A stretch of 64,000 nt of DNA from Halorientalis sp. LT38 (GTDB lineage: Archaea > Halobacteriota > Halobacteria > Halobacteriales > Haloarculaceae): NCBI RefSeq assembly GCF_037031225.1, contig NZ_JAYEZN010000001.1:2666001-2730000 (forward strand). The letters are read 5' to 3'. Positions 34,281 to 46,072 of this stretch are shown here, piece by piece. A program made the position numbers and the translations under genes. The stretch's first letter is position 1, and the number at the start of each line of letters is the position of its first letter. Under the pieces are notes generated by a model, which worked only from the letters and a program-made list of their open reading frames with translations, did no database searches and had not been told where the DNA came from.

Positions 34281-36068
34281 ATGTCGGCCGGCGGAGACGG
34301 ACTGGGCAGGCGGAAGCTCCTGGCCGGGGCCGCGACGGTGGCGGCCGGGTCGAGCGCCGGCTGTCTCGACCGGCTCCAGGCGCTGCTGGGCTGGCGCTCC
34401 GGCGGGCAGCTCACGGTGCGGATCAAGACGCTCCCGGCGGACGCCGACCCGTACGCCCAGCGGCTGGCCCGTGCGGTGGGGGCGTGGTTCCAGTCCGCGG
34501 GCGTCGACGCCCGGATCGTCCCGACCGCCGAGGACGAACTCCGCCGGCAGATCCTCGTGAACCACCAGTTCGACCTGTTCGTCGGGCGGACGCCGGACGT
34601 TCCCCGGCGGCCGGACGCGCTGCACTCGCTGTTGCACTCGACGGGCGTCTCCTCGCCGGGGTGGCGCAACCCATTCGGGTACTCGAACTTCCAGGTCGAC
34701 GAGTTGCTCGACCGCCAGCGGCGGGCCAGCGGCGACGCGCGCCGCGACGCGGTGGCGAGCCTCCAGCGGACGATCTCGCGCACCCAGCCGTTCAGCATCC
34801 TCGGGTTCCCGCAGACGATCCGGGCCGTGCGGACCGACCGGTTCACCGGCTGGGACCGGGCCGATCTGGACTCGCCGATCGGGTATCTGGCCCTCGAGGC
34901 CACGACGGGGGCGGGGACCAGTCCGCGGACGCTCCGGTTCGGGACGACCTACGAGGAGGAGACCCAGAACCTGAACCCGCTCGCGGTGCGGTTCCGGGAC
35001 AACACGATCCTGACGAACCTGCTCTACGAACCCCTGGGGCGGACCTACGACGGCGACCGGATCCGGCCGTGGCTGGCCGCCGACTGGACCTTCGACGAGT
35101 GGGACGGGGGCCAGCGGGCGACCGTCCGCCTGCGCTCGAACCAGCGCTGGCACGACGGCGAACCGCTGACGGCGAGCGACGTGGCCTTCACGTACGACTT
35201 CGTGGCCGACACCTCGGCCGAGGACAGCGAGAACTTCGTTCCCGTGCCGCGGTATCAGGGGGAGGCCAGCCTGGTCGAGAACGTCCGGGCGGTCGACCTC
35301 CGGACCGTCGAGTTCACCTTCGGCGACGTCTCGCGGGCGGTCGCCAGACGGGCGTTCACCGTCCCCCTGCTCCCCGAACACGTCTGGCAACAGCGGCGGG
35401 AACCGGCGACCATCGGCGGCGTCGACGTCGGCGGGCAGGTGACGGAGGCGCTGGTCACCGAGAACCTGCCGGCCATCGGGAGCGGGCCGCTGGCCTTCGC
35501 CGAGGACCCCTCGGGCGTCGAACTGGTCCTGGAGCGCTTCGACGATCACTTCCTCCACCGGAACGCGGGCGACGAGTTCCCGTCGTGGATGGACGGTGGG
35601 ATCCCGTTCGAGCGACTGGTCGTGCGGGCGGACGTCTCGGACGGGATCATCGTCGAGTCGGCGGCCGACGGGACGCTGGACGCCGCGATCAACGGCATCG
35701 GCGCCCAGACCGTCGACCGCATCGAGAGCGCCGAGGAACTCGAACTGTTGACCCGGCCCTCGAACTCCTACTACATCCTGGGGTACAACGCGCGCCGGGC
35801 ACCGCTCTCGAACTTCCAGTTCCGCCGGCTGCTGAGCGGGCTGATCGACCGCCAGTCGCTGGTCGAGACGGTTTACGACGGCTACGCCTCGGCGGCGGCG
35901 AGCCCGCTGGCCGACACCGACTGGGTCCCAGCCAGTCTCGAGTGGAACGGCGATCACCCGATGACGCCGTTCCTAGGGACGGATGGGGAACTGGACGAGG
36001 ACCGCGTCCGCCAGGCCTGGGCGAACATCGGCTACCGCTACGAGAACGGGAACCTCCGCGGACGGTGA
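34281..36068 (+). CDS. Tat lipoprotein, dipeptide/oligopeptide-type solute-binding protein with permuted domain order
   Basis: A 595-residue substrate-binding protein of the SBP_bac_5 (DppA/OppA) family, anchored outside by a Tat lipoprotein signal (GRRKLLAGAATVAAGSSAGC). The segment order is unusual. Residues ~40-205 resemble the usual C-terminal lobe segment: an ADPYAQRLARAVGAWFQSAG helix, FGYSNFQVDELLDRQRR and VRTDRFTGW. Residues ~213-595 resemble the usual N-terminal part, from TTYEEETQNLNPLAVRF through WHDGEPLTASDVAFTYDFV to RVRQAWANIGYRYENG, where the protein stops. No ABC permease or ATPase gene is near. The ATG at 34281 is supported by the signal peptide and an upstream TATA region. 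A PAP2-family gene starts four bases after the stop, so the two are probably one operon. Confidence 0.85.
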   Translation: MSAGGDGLGRRKLLAGAATVAAGSSAGCLDRLQALLGWRSGGQLTVRIKTLPADADPYAQRLARAVGAWFQSAGVDARIVPTAEDELRRQILVNHQFDLFVGRTPDVPRRPDALHSLLHSTGVSSPGWRNPFGYSNFQVDELLDRQRRASGDARRDAVASLQRTISRTQPFSILGFPQTIRAVRTDRFTGWDRADLDSPIGYLALEATTGAGTSPRTLRFGTTYEEETQNLNPLAVRFRDNTILTNLLYEPLGRTYDGDRIRPWLAADWTFDEWDGGQRATVRLRSNQRWHDGEPLTASDVAFTYDFVADTSAEDSENFVPVPRYQGEASLVENVRAVDLRTVEFTFGDVSRAVARRAFTVPLLPEHVWQQRREPATIGGVDVGGQVTEALVTENLPAIGSGPLAFAEDPSGVELVLERFDDHFLHRNAGDEFPSWMDGGIPFERLVVRADVSDGIIVESAADGTLDAAINGIGAQTVDRIESAEELELLTRPSNSYYILGYNARRAPLSNFQFRRLLSGLIDRQSLVETVYDGYASAAASPLADTDWVPASLEWNGDHPMTPFLGTDGELDEDRVRQAWANIGYRYENGNLRGR

Positions 36069-36072
36069 CACC

Positions 36073-36948
36073 ATGGGACTGCTCGAACTCTCCATCCGTG
36101 TGCTCGGCGTGGTCGCGGTGATGCTCGTCGCGGCCTCGCTCATCGTCGTCGGCCCGCGTCGACTCAGAGCGACGTGGACGGACGGCCGCCAGCGGATCAG
36201 AGAGACGGGCCCGGCGATGGCCGTGCTCGCGGTCGTCCTCCTGTTGAACAGCGTCGTCAGGGACGTGAGCAACGACGTCTCACAGCTGGTCGGCGTCCGG
36301 ATCACGAGTACCATCTTCGCCATCGAGGGGACCTTCGTCGCGGAGGTGCAGTCGCTCGCAGCACCCCCGCTGACCGGCTACTTCTCGTTCGTCTACGTCT
36401 ACGGCTACGCGTTCCTCATGATCTTCCCGGTGGTGGCGTACCTGGCGCTGGAGGACCAGCGGCCGATGCGCGAACTCGTCGTCGCGTACATCCTCAACTA
36501 CGGGATCGGGCTGATCTGCTATCTGGCCTTCATCGCCTACGGCCCGCGCAACTTCATGCCCGACCTGGTCGAACCGCTGCTGTACACGAACTGGCCGCGG
36601 TCGCAACTGCTGACGAGCGAGATCAACCGCAACACCAACGTCTTCCCCTCGCTGCACACCTCCCTGTCCGTGACCGTCGCGCTGCTGGCCTACCGGACCC
36701 GCGACGCCTATCCCGCCTGGCTCCCCGTCGCGACCATCGGCGCGGCGAGCGTCGCCGCCTCGACGATGTACCTGGGGATCCACTGGGGGGTCGACGTCGT
36801 CGCCGGGACGCTCCTCGCGGTGTTCTGCGTCGTCGCGGCGCGGCGCATCCGTCTCTTTTCCGACCGGCACGACGACGCCGTTCGCGAGCGGTTCGATCGC
36901 CTCGCCCCGAACGGCTGGCGCGACCGGCTCCCCAGTTGGCGGCGCTGA
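36073..36948 (+). CDS. PAP2 superfamily membrane phosphatase
   Basis: A 291-residue membrane protein with about six helices. The PAP2 motifs are visible in the second half: FPSLHTSLSVTVALLAY (the PSGH-type motif with its histidine) near residue 194-210 and YLGIHWGVDVVAG near residue 233-245 with the catalytic histidine and aspartate. This form resembles the AUR1/inositol-phosphotransferase branch, so it may hydrolyse or transfer a lipid-linked or inositol phosphate. It follows the solute-binding protein by four bases. The substrate is unknown. Confidence 0.85.
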   Translation: MGLLELSIRVLGVVAVMLVAASLIVVGPRRLRATWTDGRQRIRETGPAMAVLAVVLLLNSVVRDVSNDVSQLVGVRITSTIFAIEGTFVAEVQSLAAPPLTGYFSFVYVYGYAFLMIFPVVAYLALEDQRPMRELVVAYILNYGIGLICYLAFIAYGPRNFMPDLVEPLLYTNWPRSQLLTSEINRNTNVFPSLHTSLSVTVALLAYRTRDAYPAWLPVATIGAASVAASTMYLGIHWGVDVVAGTLLAVFCVVAARRIRLFSDRHDDAVRERFDRLAPNGWRDRLPSWRR

Positions 36949-36993
36949 GGCGCCCCCGGCCCGACACCGGTCCCGTGTGACCGTCTCTCAATA

Positions 36994-37009
36994 CGAATTT
37001 CGAAATTCG
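36994..37009. promoter_or_regulatory. 16-base perfect palindrome upstream of carB (putative operator)
   Basis: The sequence cgaatttcgaaattcg is a perfect palindrome centred about 67 bases before the carB ATG and about 40 bases before its TATA-like box (cttattac, 37038-37045). A near-identical element lies about 62 bases upstream of carA, beside an Lrp/AsnC gene. A regulator-binding site is inferred. Confidence 0.7.
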
Positions 37010-37037
37010 GCTACGATGCTCGCAATCTATCGCCGGG

Positions 37038-37045
37038 CTTATTAC
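37038..37045 (+). promoter_or_regulatory. TATA-like box of carB
   Basis: The sequence cttattac lies 24-31 bases before the carB ATG, the spacing of a leaderless haloarchaeal promoter. The palindrome at 36994-37009 lies upstream of it. Confidence 0.6.
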
Positions 37046-37068
37046 GATGAGCGAACTGAGGACGGACA

Positions 37069-40272
<3,204 letters not shown>

Positions 40273-40358
40273 GCGCCACCACGCCGTAGCGGCCCGCTCT
40301 TCTCCGTTTTCTCTCACGTTGCAGCATCCATTTCACCGATTCCGTCGTACGTCCCCGC

Positions 40359-41015
40359 ATGACTGGGGGAGTGGGACAGTCACGGCGCGTCAGTGATGCG
40401 GTCACCGAGCAGCTACTGGACGGCGCCCTGATCGGCGCCGGCGCGTACCTGGCGGGCTACGTGATCACGTTCGCGTTCGCCGTCGTCGACGGGTTCGAGG
40501 TGGCCGGAGACCTCCCGCTCTGGAAGGCCGCCGGGTGGGTCTTCTACGGCGCGCACACCGTCCGGATCGAGTCGAGCAGCGGCGCCACTGGCGACGGCGT
40601 CACCGAGCACGCGAGCGTCTTCCAGATGACCGGCGACGGGTTCGCGACCCCGGTCTCCGGGCTGACGAGTACGATCCCGGAACCGCTGTACCTGCTCGTG
40701 CCGGCCCTCGCACTCCTCGGCGCGGGCTATCTGGCCCGCTGGACGGGCGGGGCCGTCGCGATGGCGCCGACTCGGTCGGCCGCCCGCGGTACGTCCGTCG
40801 CGATCGGCTACCTCGCGCTGGCGGTCGCCGGCGCGTTCGTCTTCGCGCACTCCCGATCGCTGACGGTGCAGGGACAGACCGGCCTCTCCGTTGCGGCCGG
40901 GCCCGAACTGCTGCCGTCGATCCTGCTGGTGGGACTGCTCTACCCGCTCGTGTTCGGGACGTTCGGCGCCGTCCTCGCCGGGAAGCGCGGCGGAACCGGG
41001 GACGCCCCCCGCTGA
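40359..41015 (+). CDS. haloarchaeal membrane protein, unknown function
   Basis: A 218-residue membrane protein with about five hydrophobic segments (residues ~23-47, 57-65 weak, 110-128, 145-163, 180-207) and a soluble loop of about 40 residues after the second (IESSSGATGDGVTEHASVFQ), probably outside. The start MTGGVGQSRR at 40359 is taken as the first ATG; a start at the internal V of VSDAVTEQLL is possible. It resembles multi-spanning proteins often seen in haloarchaeal genomes but no function is known. It lies between carB and carA without obvious link. Confidence 0.7.
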   Translation: MTGGVGQSRRVSDAVTEQLLDGALIGAGAYLAGYVITFAFAVVDGFEVAGDLPLWKAAGWVFYGAHTVRIESSSGATGDGVTEHASVFQMTGDGFATPVSGLTSTIPEPLYLLVPALALLGAGYLARWTGGAVAMAPTRSAARGTSVAIGYLALAVAGAFVFAHSRSLTVQGQTGLSVAAGPELLPSILLVGLLYPLVFGTFGAVLAGKRGGTGDAPR

Positions 41016-41163
41016 CGGCGGGCAGGAGGACCGGTTGCGAGCCCTCGACAGTTCGCGAGCGTCACCCATGCGCCCCGCGGCGAACTCTCGCGCGCGGACC
41101 CGTCAGATAACAGTTGCTAAGTACCCGCACAGGTAAGAAGGGAGACGTATCGGAGGGGAGGGT

Positions 41164-42111
41164 ATGTTAGACAGGGACAACAGCACGGCGCGGATACTCG
41201 CGGGAGCGGTGCAGGTACTGGCAATCGCGGTGGTGGGGATCGTCGTCAGCGTCCTCATCACGGCGTTCACCGACAGCCTGGCGACGGCACAGACGCTGGC
41301 GAGCGTCGCCGCGGCGCTCGCGACGGTCGTCTTGCTCGTGATCGTCGGCTGGTACGCCAGGCGACTGGAGGCGGCGGAGGCCGAGAGCCGCAAACTCCGG
41401 CGGCGGCCGTACGTCAAGCGCGTCGTCGCGACGGGCATCGACCGCATCCTCGAGTGGCTCACGACGAACCGCTCCCGGTGGAACCGGACGAACCCGCCTG
41501 CCGGGATGCCGGTCTACCCGGAGATCGAGGACACCGGTGTCCCGGACGACGTGGTCGCCGACATCTCCCGGGACCACCCCGACCTGGTCTCGGACGTCAG
41601 CGCCTTCCTCACCGCCAGCCGCGAGTACCGCGACGCCTGGCGGGAACTGCACGTCGACCTCGCACGGATCGTCCAGCACGGCTTCGAGCTGTCCGACCCG
41701 CCCGAGGTCATCGACGACCTCGTTCCCGAGGCCTACGCCGACGCCGCGCGCGCGGACGACGTTGACCCCTGGGTCGACCCGAACGAGTTCATCGACGCCC
41801 ATCCGCGGCTGTTCGCCCGTCTCGTCCTCACGAACCCGGAGCCGTCACTGAACGGCACCGCCTACCTCGACACCGAGGCCTACGCCGAACTCCTGCTCGA
41901 CGCCTATCGGACCGAGTTCATGCAACTCCGCGGCGAGTCGGCGGTCGCCGACCAGGTCGACCTGGTCCACCGCCGGCTGGAGACCCTCAAGAACAACGAC
42001 GAGAACATGGAGCAACGGCTCCAGCAGGTCCGCAGCCAGTACCTCGACGAGTACGAGATCATGGAGACGGAACTCGGCGAGATAAGGGCCGACGGACGGA
42101 GTGCGGTGTAG
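41164..42111 (+). CDS. membrane-anchored coiled-coil protein, unknown function
   Basis: A 315-residue protein with two N-terminal membrane helices (ILAGAVQVLAIAVVGIVVSVLI and TLASVAAALATVVLLVIVGWY), a basic juxtamembrane helix (RRLEAAEAESRKLRRR), and a long acidic helical domain outside the membrane plane. The C-terminus (RLETLKNNDENMEQRLQQVR and so on) is a strong coiled coil. The start MLDRDNSTARI at 41164 follows an AT-containing region. The topology suggests a cytoplasmic scaffold or sensor, but no family is recognised. Confidence 0.72.
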   Translation: MLDRDNSTARILAGAVQVLAIAVVGIVVSVLITAFTDSLATAQTLASVAAALATVVLLVIVGWYARRLEAAEAESRKLRRRPYVKRVVATGIDRILEWLTTNRSRWNRTNPPAGMPVYPEIEDTGVPDDVVADISRDHPDLVSDVSAFLTASREYRDAWRELHVDLARIVQHGFELSDPPEVIDDLVPEAYADAARADDVDPWVDPNEFIDAHPRLFARLVLTNPEPSLNGTAYLDTEAYAELLLDAYRTEFMQLRGESAVADQVDLVHRRLETLKNNDENMEQRLQQVRSQYLDEYEIMETELGEIRADGRSAV

Positions 42112-42175
42112 GCGGTCGGGTCGCTTCGAAGGCAGCCTCTCGAAAGGTCGGTCGGCAGACGTCGTCGTTCTCCCG

Positions 42176-43222
42176 TCAGTCCTCAGCCATCGCCAGCACG
42201 TCGTCGAAGAAGCCCAGCGAGTCGTGGGGGCCGGGGTGGGCCTCGGGGTGGTACTGGCGGGTGATGATCTCGAGGTCGTCGTTCTCCAGGCCCTCGGGCG
42301 TGTCGTCGTTGACGTTGATCTGGGTGACCTCCAGCTTTTCGCCGGGTTCGGCGACGGTGTAGCCGTGGTTCTGCGTGGTCATGACGACCTGATCGGTGCG
42401 GAGGTCACGGACGGGCTGGTTGACGCCGCGGTGGCCGAACTCCATCTTCTCGGTGGAGCCGCCGAGCGCGCTGGCGACGACCTGCTGGCCCAGGCAGATG
42501 CCGGCCATGGGTGTCTCGCCCGCGTAGCTGTCCACGAGATCCTTCGTCTGCTGGAAGTTCTCGGGGTCGCCGGGGCCGTTCGAGACGAACAGCAGGTCGG
42601 GGTCGACGGCGGCCACGTCGTCCTCGGTGGCGTCGTAGGGCAGGACGTGGACGACGCTGTCGCGTTCGACCAGCGAGTCGATGATCGAGCCCTTCGCGCC
42701 GCAGTCGATCAGCGCGACCGTCGCGCCGTCGCCGTCCTCGTTGAACACCTGGGGTTCGCCGACGCTGACCTGCGCGCCGATGTCCGTGTGGTCGGACATG
42801 TGCTCGCACTGGTCGAGTTCGTCGAGCGCGTCCTGTTCGGTGACGTCCGGGCCGGCGGCGATGCCGCACTTCATCGCGCCCTCGTCGCGGATGCCGGTGA
42901 CGAGTTCGCGCGTGTCCAGGTTGTCGACGGCCGGCACGCCCTCCTCGGCGAGCCACTCGGCGACGTCGTCGGTGAGTTCGCGCGCGACGACGCCGCGGGG
43001 GTGGACCCGGTCGGACTCGAAGCGTTCCTCCCGGACGCCGTAGTTGCCGATCAGCGGGTACGAGAAGGTGAGGATCTGCTCTTCGTAGGAGGGATCCGTC
43101 AGGCTCTCCTCGTAGCCGGTGTAGGCCGTCGTGAATACCAGTTCTCCGCGTGTCGTGCCCGGAGCGCGGGCGCGCGCTTCGACCACGCGTCCGCCCTCGA
43201 TCGCGACGTAGGCGTCCGTCAT
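42176..43222 (-). CDS. carA: carbamoyl-phosphate synthase, small (glutaminase) subunit
   Basis: Hydrolyses glutamine and channels ammonia to CarB; 348 residues. The N-terminal CPSase small-chain domain (AYVAIEGGRVVEARA, then ELVFTTAYTGYEESLTDPSY) precedes a class I glutamine amidotransferase domain. The catalytic cysteine is in MAGICLGQQ and the histidine in QYHPEAHPGPHDS. The ATG at 43222 is leaderless by spacing: acttatgg on the minus strand lies 24-31 bases upstream. It is divergent from an Lrp/AsnC regulator gene, with a palindrome in the shared 102-base gap that matches one upstream of carB. Confidence 0.97.
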   Translation of the reverse strand: MTDAYVAIEGGRVVEARARAPGTTRGELVFTTAYTGYEESLTDPSYEEQILTFSYPLIGNYGVREERFESDRVHPRGVVARELTDDVAEWLAEEGVPAVDNLDTRELVTGIRDEGAMKCGIAAGPDVTEQDALDELDQCEHMSDHTDIGAQVSVGEPQVFNEDGDGATVALIDCGAKGSIIDSLVERDSVVHVLPYDATEDDVAAVDPDLLFVSNGPGDPENFQQTKDLVDSYAGETPMAGICLGQQVVASALGGSTEKMEFGHRGVNQPVRDLRTDQVVMTTQNHGYTVAEPGEKLEVTQINVNDDTPEGLENDDLEIITRQYHPEAHPGPHDSLGFFDDVLAMAED

Positions 43223-43244
43223 TACGAGATGCGTATCCGCCCGC

Positions 43245-43252
43245 CGTCCATA
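43245..43252 (-). promoter_or_regulatory. TATA-like box of carA
   Basis: On the minus strand the AT-rich acttatgg sits 24-31 bases before the carA ATG, the leaderless spacing also seen for carB. The palindrome at 43278-43291 lies about 35 bases further upstream. Confidence 0.55.
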
Positions 43253-43277
43253 AGTGTTGCTTTCGAAGCGCAGTTAC

Positions 43278-43291
43278 GAATTTCGAAATCC
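43278..43291. promoter_or_regulatory. palindrome between carA and the Lrp-type regulator (putative operator)
   Basis: The sequence gaatttcgaaatcc contains the perfect 10-base palindrome atttcgaaat, extended by a further pair with one mismatch. It shares acgaatttcgaaat (43276-43289) with the carB site at 36993-37006. It is about 62 bases upstream of the carA start and about 40 upstream of the regulator ATG, where it would touch the regulator's own promoter. Confidence 0.7.
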
Positions 43292-43324
43292 TCAAGTACG
43301 GCCCTCCTGTAGTGTCGCACCTCA

Positions 43325-43738
43325 ATGGACGAGCTGGACCGGCAGATCCTGAGTATCCTGCGGCGGGACGCTCGGACGGCCTACACCGAGATCGCGGATC
43401 GGGTGGGGACCTCGGAGGGGACGGTCCGCAACCGCGTCGAGCGTCTCGTCGAGGACGGGATCATCGAGCGCTTTACCGTCGCCACGTCCACCGGGAACGT
43501 CAAAGCGATGATCGAGCTCGGCGTCGACGTCAACGTCGACACCGCGGCCGTCTGCGACCGCATCATCGAGTGGCGCGAGGTCGACTCCGTCTGGCAGGTC
43601 TCCGGCGAGGAGGACATCGTGCTGGTCGTCGACGCCGCCGACACCGAGCGAGTCAACGAGCTGATCACGAAGGCCCGGGAGCTCGACGAAGTGGTGAGCA
43701 CGAAGACTCGCCTCATCTTGGACGAGCGGCTCGGGTAG
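43325..43738 (+). CDS. Lrp/AsnC family transcriptional regulator
   Basis: A 137-residue regulator. The N-terminal winged helix-turn-helix is MDELDRQILSILRRDARTAYTEIADRVGTSEGTVRNRVERL (residues 1-41). A hinge and the C-terminal RAM ligand-binding domain (VKAMIELGVDVNVDT, then SGEEDIVLVVDAADTERVNELI) follow. Lrp/AsnC proteins respond to amino acids; glutamine, arginine or a related effector would fit the neighbouring carA, but that is inference. The gene is divergent from carA. A palindrome in the gap, repeated upstream of carB, is its likely binding site. Confidence 0.93.
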   Translation: MDELDRQILSILRRDARTAYTEIADRVGTSEGTVRNRVERLVEDGIIERFTVATSTGNVKAMIELGVDVNVDTAAVCDRIIEWREVDSVWQVSGEEDIVLVVDAADTERVNELITKARELDEVVSTKTRLILDERLG

Positions 43739-43815
43739 ACCACGGCGAGACTGGATCGGATCCTGACCGCTCCGTCGGGGGAACGCACATACCGCTGCCG
43801 ACCGAAGTACGGGCC

Positions 43816-44268
43816 ATGGCACTCGAAGTCGAGCGACCAGACCCACCGGATCTGAGCGGCCCGGGCGACCCCGGCGACTACGACGCCGTCGAGGAACCCG
43901 AGGAGTGGACCGGCGACGACGCCCCGCGGCGGGCCCTCGCCGAGATGCTCGAAGCGGGCGCCTGGGAGGACGCCTTCGAGGAGTGGCGCCGGGGGACCTC
44001 CCTCTCGGCCGAGCAGTTCCAGGCGGTCGTCGACCTGTCGGTGATCGACCGGTTCGACTTCCACTACAACCCAAACGCCGAGGACGTCGGCTATCGCGCC
44101 CCGGAACTGCTGGACGACCGGCCCGCGCCCTACGACGCGGCGCTCGACCGCGACGACGTCCAGGAGATCGAGGGCCAACTCGACGACCTGGGCCGCATCG
44201 TCAGCGAGGTCCTCGAGAACGACTACATCGACCGGTCCTCGGAGGAGTTCGGCTACGACTGGGAGTGA
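43816..44268 (+). CDS. conserved haloarchaeal protein of unknown function
   Basis: A 150-residue very acidic soluble protein. The first 30 residues are Pro/Gly/Asp-rich and probably disordered. A helical domain follows (RRALAEMLEAGAWEDAFEEW, then LSAEQFQAVVDLSVIDRFDF), and the end (EVLENDYIDRSSEEFGYDWE) is acidic. The ATG at 43816 begins the conserved-looking stretch; the frame runs open upstream through the regulator gene and carA but is antisense-like there. No function is known. Confidence 0.72.
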   Translation: MALEVERPDPPDLSGPGDPGDYDAVEEPEEWTGDDAPRRALAEMLEAGAWEDAFEEWRRGTSLSAEQFQAVVDLSVIDRFDFHYNPNAEDVGYRAPELLDDRPAPYDAALDRDDVQEIEGQLDDLGRIVSEVLENDYIDRSSEEFGYDWE

Positions 44269-44301
44269 GCGGGGCCGGACGGCGGCCGCGCCACCGGGCC
44301 C

Positions 44302-45003
44302 TCACTCCTCGCCGGGCGGCGAGCCGACGCCGGGAGATGTCCACTCCGGCTCGGTCAGGTGATCTTTCTCGCTGTGGATTCGGCGGTAGACCGATCTGAG
44401 TAGCTGGTGGGGGAGCCAGGTATCGATCCGCGGTGCGACCCGATCGTTCCGGATGGCGTCGACGACCGCGGCCGGGGTCAACTCGTCGGCGTCCACGAGC
44501 GTGTGGGCACGGCCCACCTCGAAGGGGTAGTGGGCGTCGCTGCCGCCGACGGTGGGGAGGTCGTGGCGCTCGGCCAGCCGCTCGACCCAGCTCCGCGTCC
44601 GGGGGTGTTTGCCGTTGATCTCGATGGCGTCGAACGGCGCGTCGACCTCCCGCACCGTGCTATTCCGATAGGGGTGGGCGACGATGGCGACGCAGCCCCG
44701 ATCGTGCGCGAGGTCGACGACCGCGGGGGGATCCATCCCGCCGACCTTCGTCGCCGCGGGCGGGTCCGGCCCCAGCACCACGACGTGCCCCCGGGAACTC
44801 GATACTTCGATGCCGGGGATCGTGACGAGCCCTGGAACGTCGTAGTCGGTGGCGTAGTCGTGGTTGGTAAAGGCGAGTCCGTCGAGCCCGCGATAGCGGG
44901 CGACGGCCGCCAGCGCCCGCGCGCCCGCCGGATCGACCGGCGTGGGACGCGACTCGAACCCGTGAAACGACCGCGTATGCGTGTGGAGGTCGACTGCGAA
45001 CAC
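44302..45003 (-). CDS. PHP-domain metal-dependent phosphoesterase
   Basis: A 233-residue PHP-superfamily protein. The motifs are present in order: VDLHTHTRSFHG (residues 4-15) with the first histidines; FTNHDY near residue 48; the IEVSSSRGHVVVLG region near 67; AIVAHPYRN near 112; and GGSDAHYPFEVG near 155 with the last Asp-His pair. These residues would bind two or three metal ions and hydrolyse a phosphate ester of unknown nature. The start is a GTG at 45003, immediately before the first motif. It is divergent from the diacylglycerol-kinase-like gene, 56 bases apart. Confidence 0.87.
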   Translation of the reverse strand: MFAVDLHTHTRSFHGFESRPTPVDPAGARALAAVARYRGLDGLAFTNHDYATDYDVPGLVTIPGIEVSSSRGHVVVLGPDPPAATKVGGMDPPAVVDLAHDRGCVAIVAHPYRNSTVREVDAPFDAIEINGKHPRTRSWVERLAERHDLPTVGGSDAHYPFEVGRAHTLVDADELTPAAVVDAIRNDRVAPRIDTWLPHQLLRSVYRRIHSEKDHLTEPEWTSPGVGSPPGEE

Positions 45004-45059
45004 GGAGGCAAGGAAGCGGTAACAGTCCTTTTGCGTTCTGTCCGCTTTTCTAGCGAGTA

Positions 45060-46019
45060 GTGACCCATCCCGAACGCGCGACGGCGGACGCCGACGCGAC
45101 GGCCGAACGGGTACTGGTGTCGAATCCGGTGAGCGGCGACGCCGGGCACGCGGAGCGCGTCCGCGAACTGGCCGGAGAGTACGGCTTCGCCGTCCGCGAG
45201 ACGGAAGGCGAGGGCGACGCGATTCGGTTCGCGGCCGAGGCAGCAAACGAGGGGGCCGACCTCGTCGCGGCGGCCGGCGGCGACGGCACCCTCAACGAGG
45301 TGATCCGCGGACTCGTCCGGGCCGACGCCCTCCCCGAGGTGGAGTTCGCCGCCGTCCCCGCCGGGACGGGCAACAACTTCGCCGACAACGTCGGCATCGA
45401 GGGAATCGAACACGCCTTCGAGTTGATCGAGACCGGAGATCGTCGCCGGATCGACCTCGGAGTGGCCGACGACGCGCCCTTCCTGAACTCCGCGGTCTGC
45501 GGGCTGACCGCCGACGCCAGCGCCGACACCGACGCCGAGGCCAAGTCCGAACTGGGCGTCCTGGCGTACGTCCTCGAGACCCTCCGGACGGCGGCGTCGT
45601 TCGACGGCGTCTCGCTCGACATCGAGGCCTTCGGTGCGGCCGACGGCGAGACCAAGTGGACCGGGACGGCCGTTCTCCTGCTCGTCGGCAACGCCCGCTG
45701 TTTCCCCGCGCAGGGCCGCAGCCAGGCCAACGTCGAGGACGGCCTGTTCGACGTGGCCGTCGTCGAGAAGCGGCCGGGATCGGACCTGGCCGGTCTCGCG
45801 CGCACGGCGGTGCTCGAACGGGTGCTCGGCACCGACGCCGAGTACGTGACTCGGCTGCGAGCGCCGGCGCTGTCCGTCCAGGTGATCGACGACGGCCCGG
45901 CCACGTTCAGCCTCGACGGGGAACTCCAGTCAGTCACCGAGGTCGACCTGCGGACGAAGCCGTCGGCCGTCCGGCTCCCGGTCGGGCCGGCCTATCGGCC
46001 GAACCCCGACGCGGAGTGA
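45060..46019 (+). CDS. diacylglycerol kinase/YegS-family lipid kinase
   Basis: A 319-residue lipid-kinase-like protein. The N-terminal catalytic domain has NPVSGDAGHAERV near residue 22 and the glycine-rich ATP motif AAAGGDGTLNEVIRGL near 70-85, followed by AVPAGTGNNFADNVG near 100. The C-terminal beta domain contains FPAQGRSQANVEDGLFDV. Related enzymes phosphorylate diacylglycerol or other lipid alcohols; in archaea the substrate is probably an ether lipid or polyprenol, but it is unproven. A GTG start at 45060 is used. It may share regulation with idi, which begins 53 bases after its stop. Confidence 0.88.
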   Translation: MTHPERATADADATAERVLVSNPVSGDAGHAERVRELAGEYGFAVRETEGEGDAIRFAAEAANEGADLVAAAGGDGTLNEVIRGLVRADALPEVEFAAVPAGTGNNFADNVGIEGIEHAFELIETGDRRRIDLGVADDAPFLNSAVCGLTADASADTDAEAKSELGVLAYVLETLRTAASFDGVSLDIEAFGAADGETKWTGTAVLLLVGNARCFPAQGRSQANVEDGLFDVAVVEKRPGSDLAGLARTAVLERVLGTDAEYVTRLRAPALSVQVIDDGPATFSLDGELQSVTEVDLRTKPSAVRLPVGPAYRPNPDAE

Positions 46020-46072
46020 GCGGCTCGGACAACCTCGATTCCTTTTTCAACCCGTCCACCGATTGGACAGCC

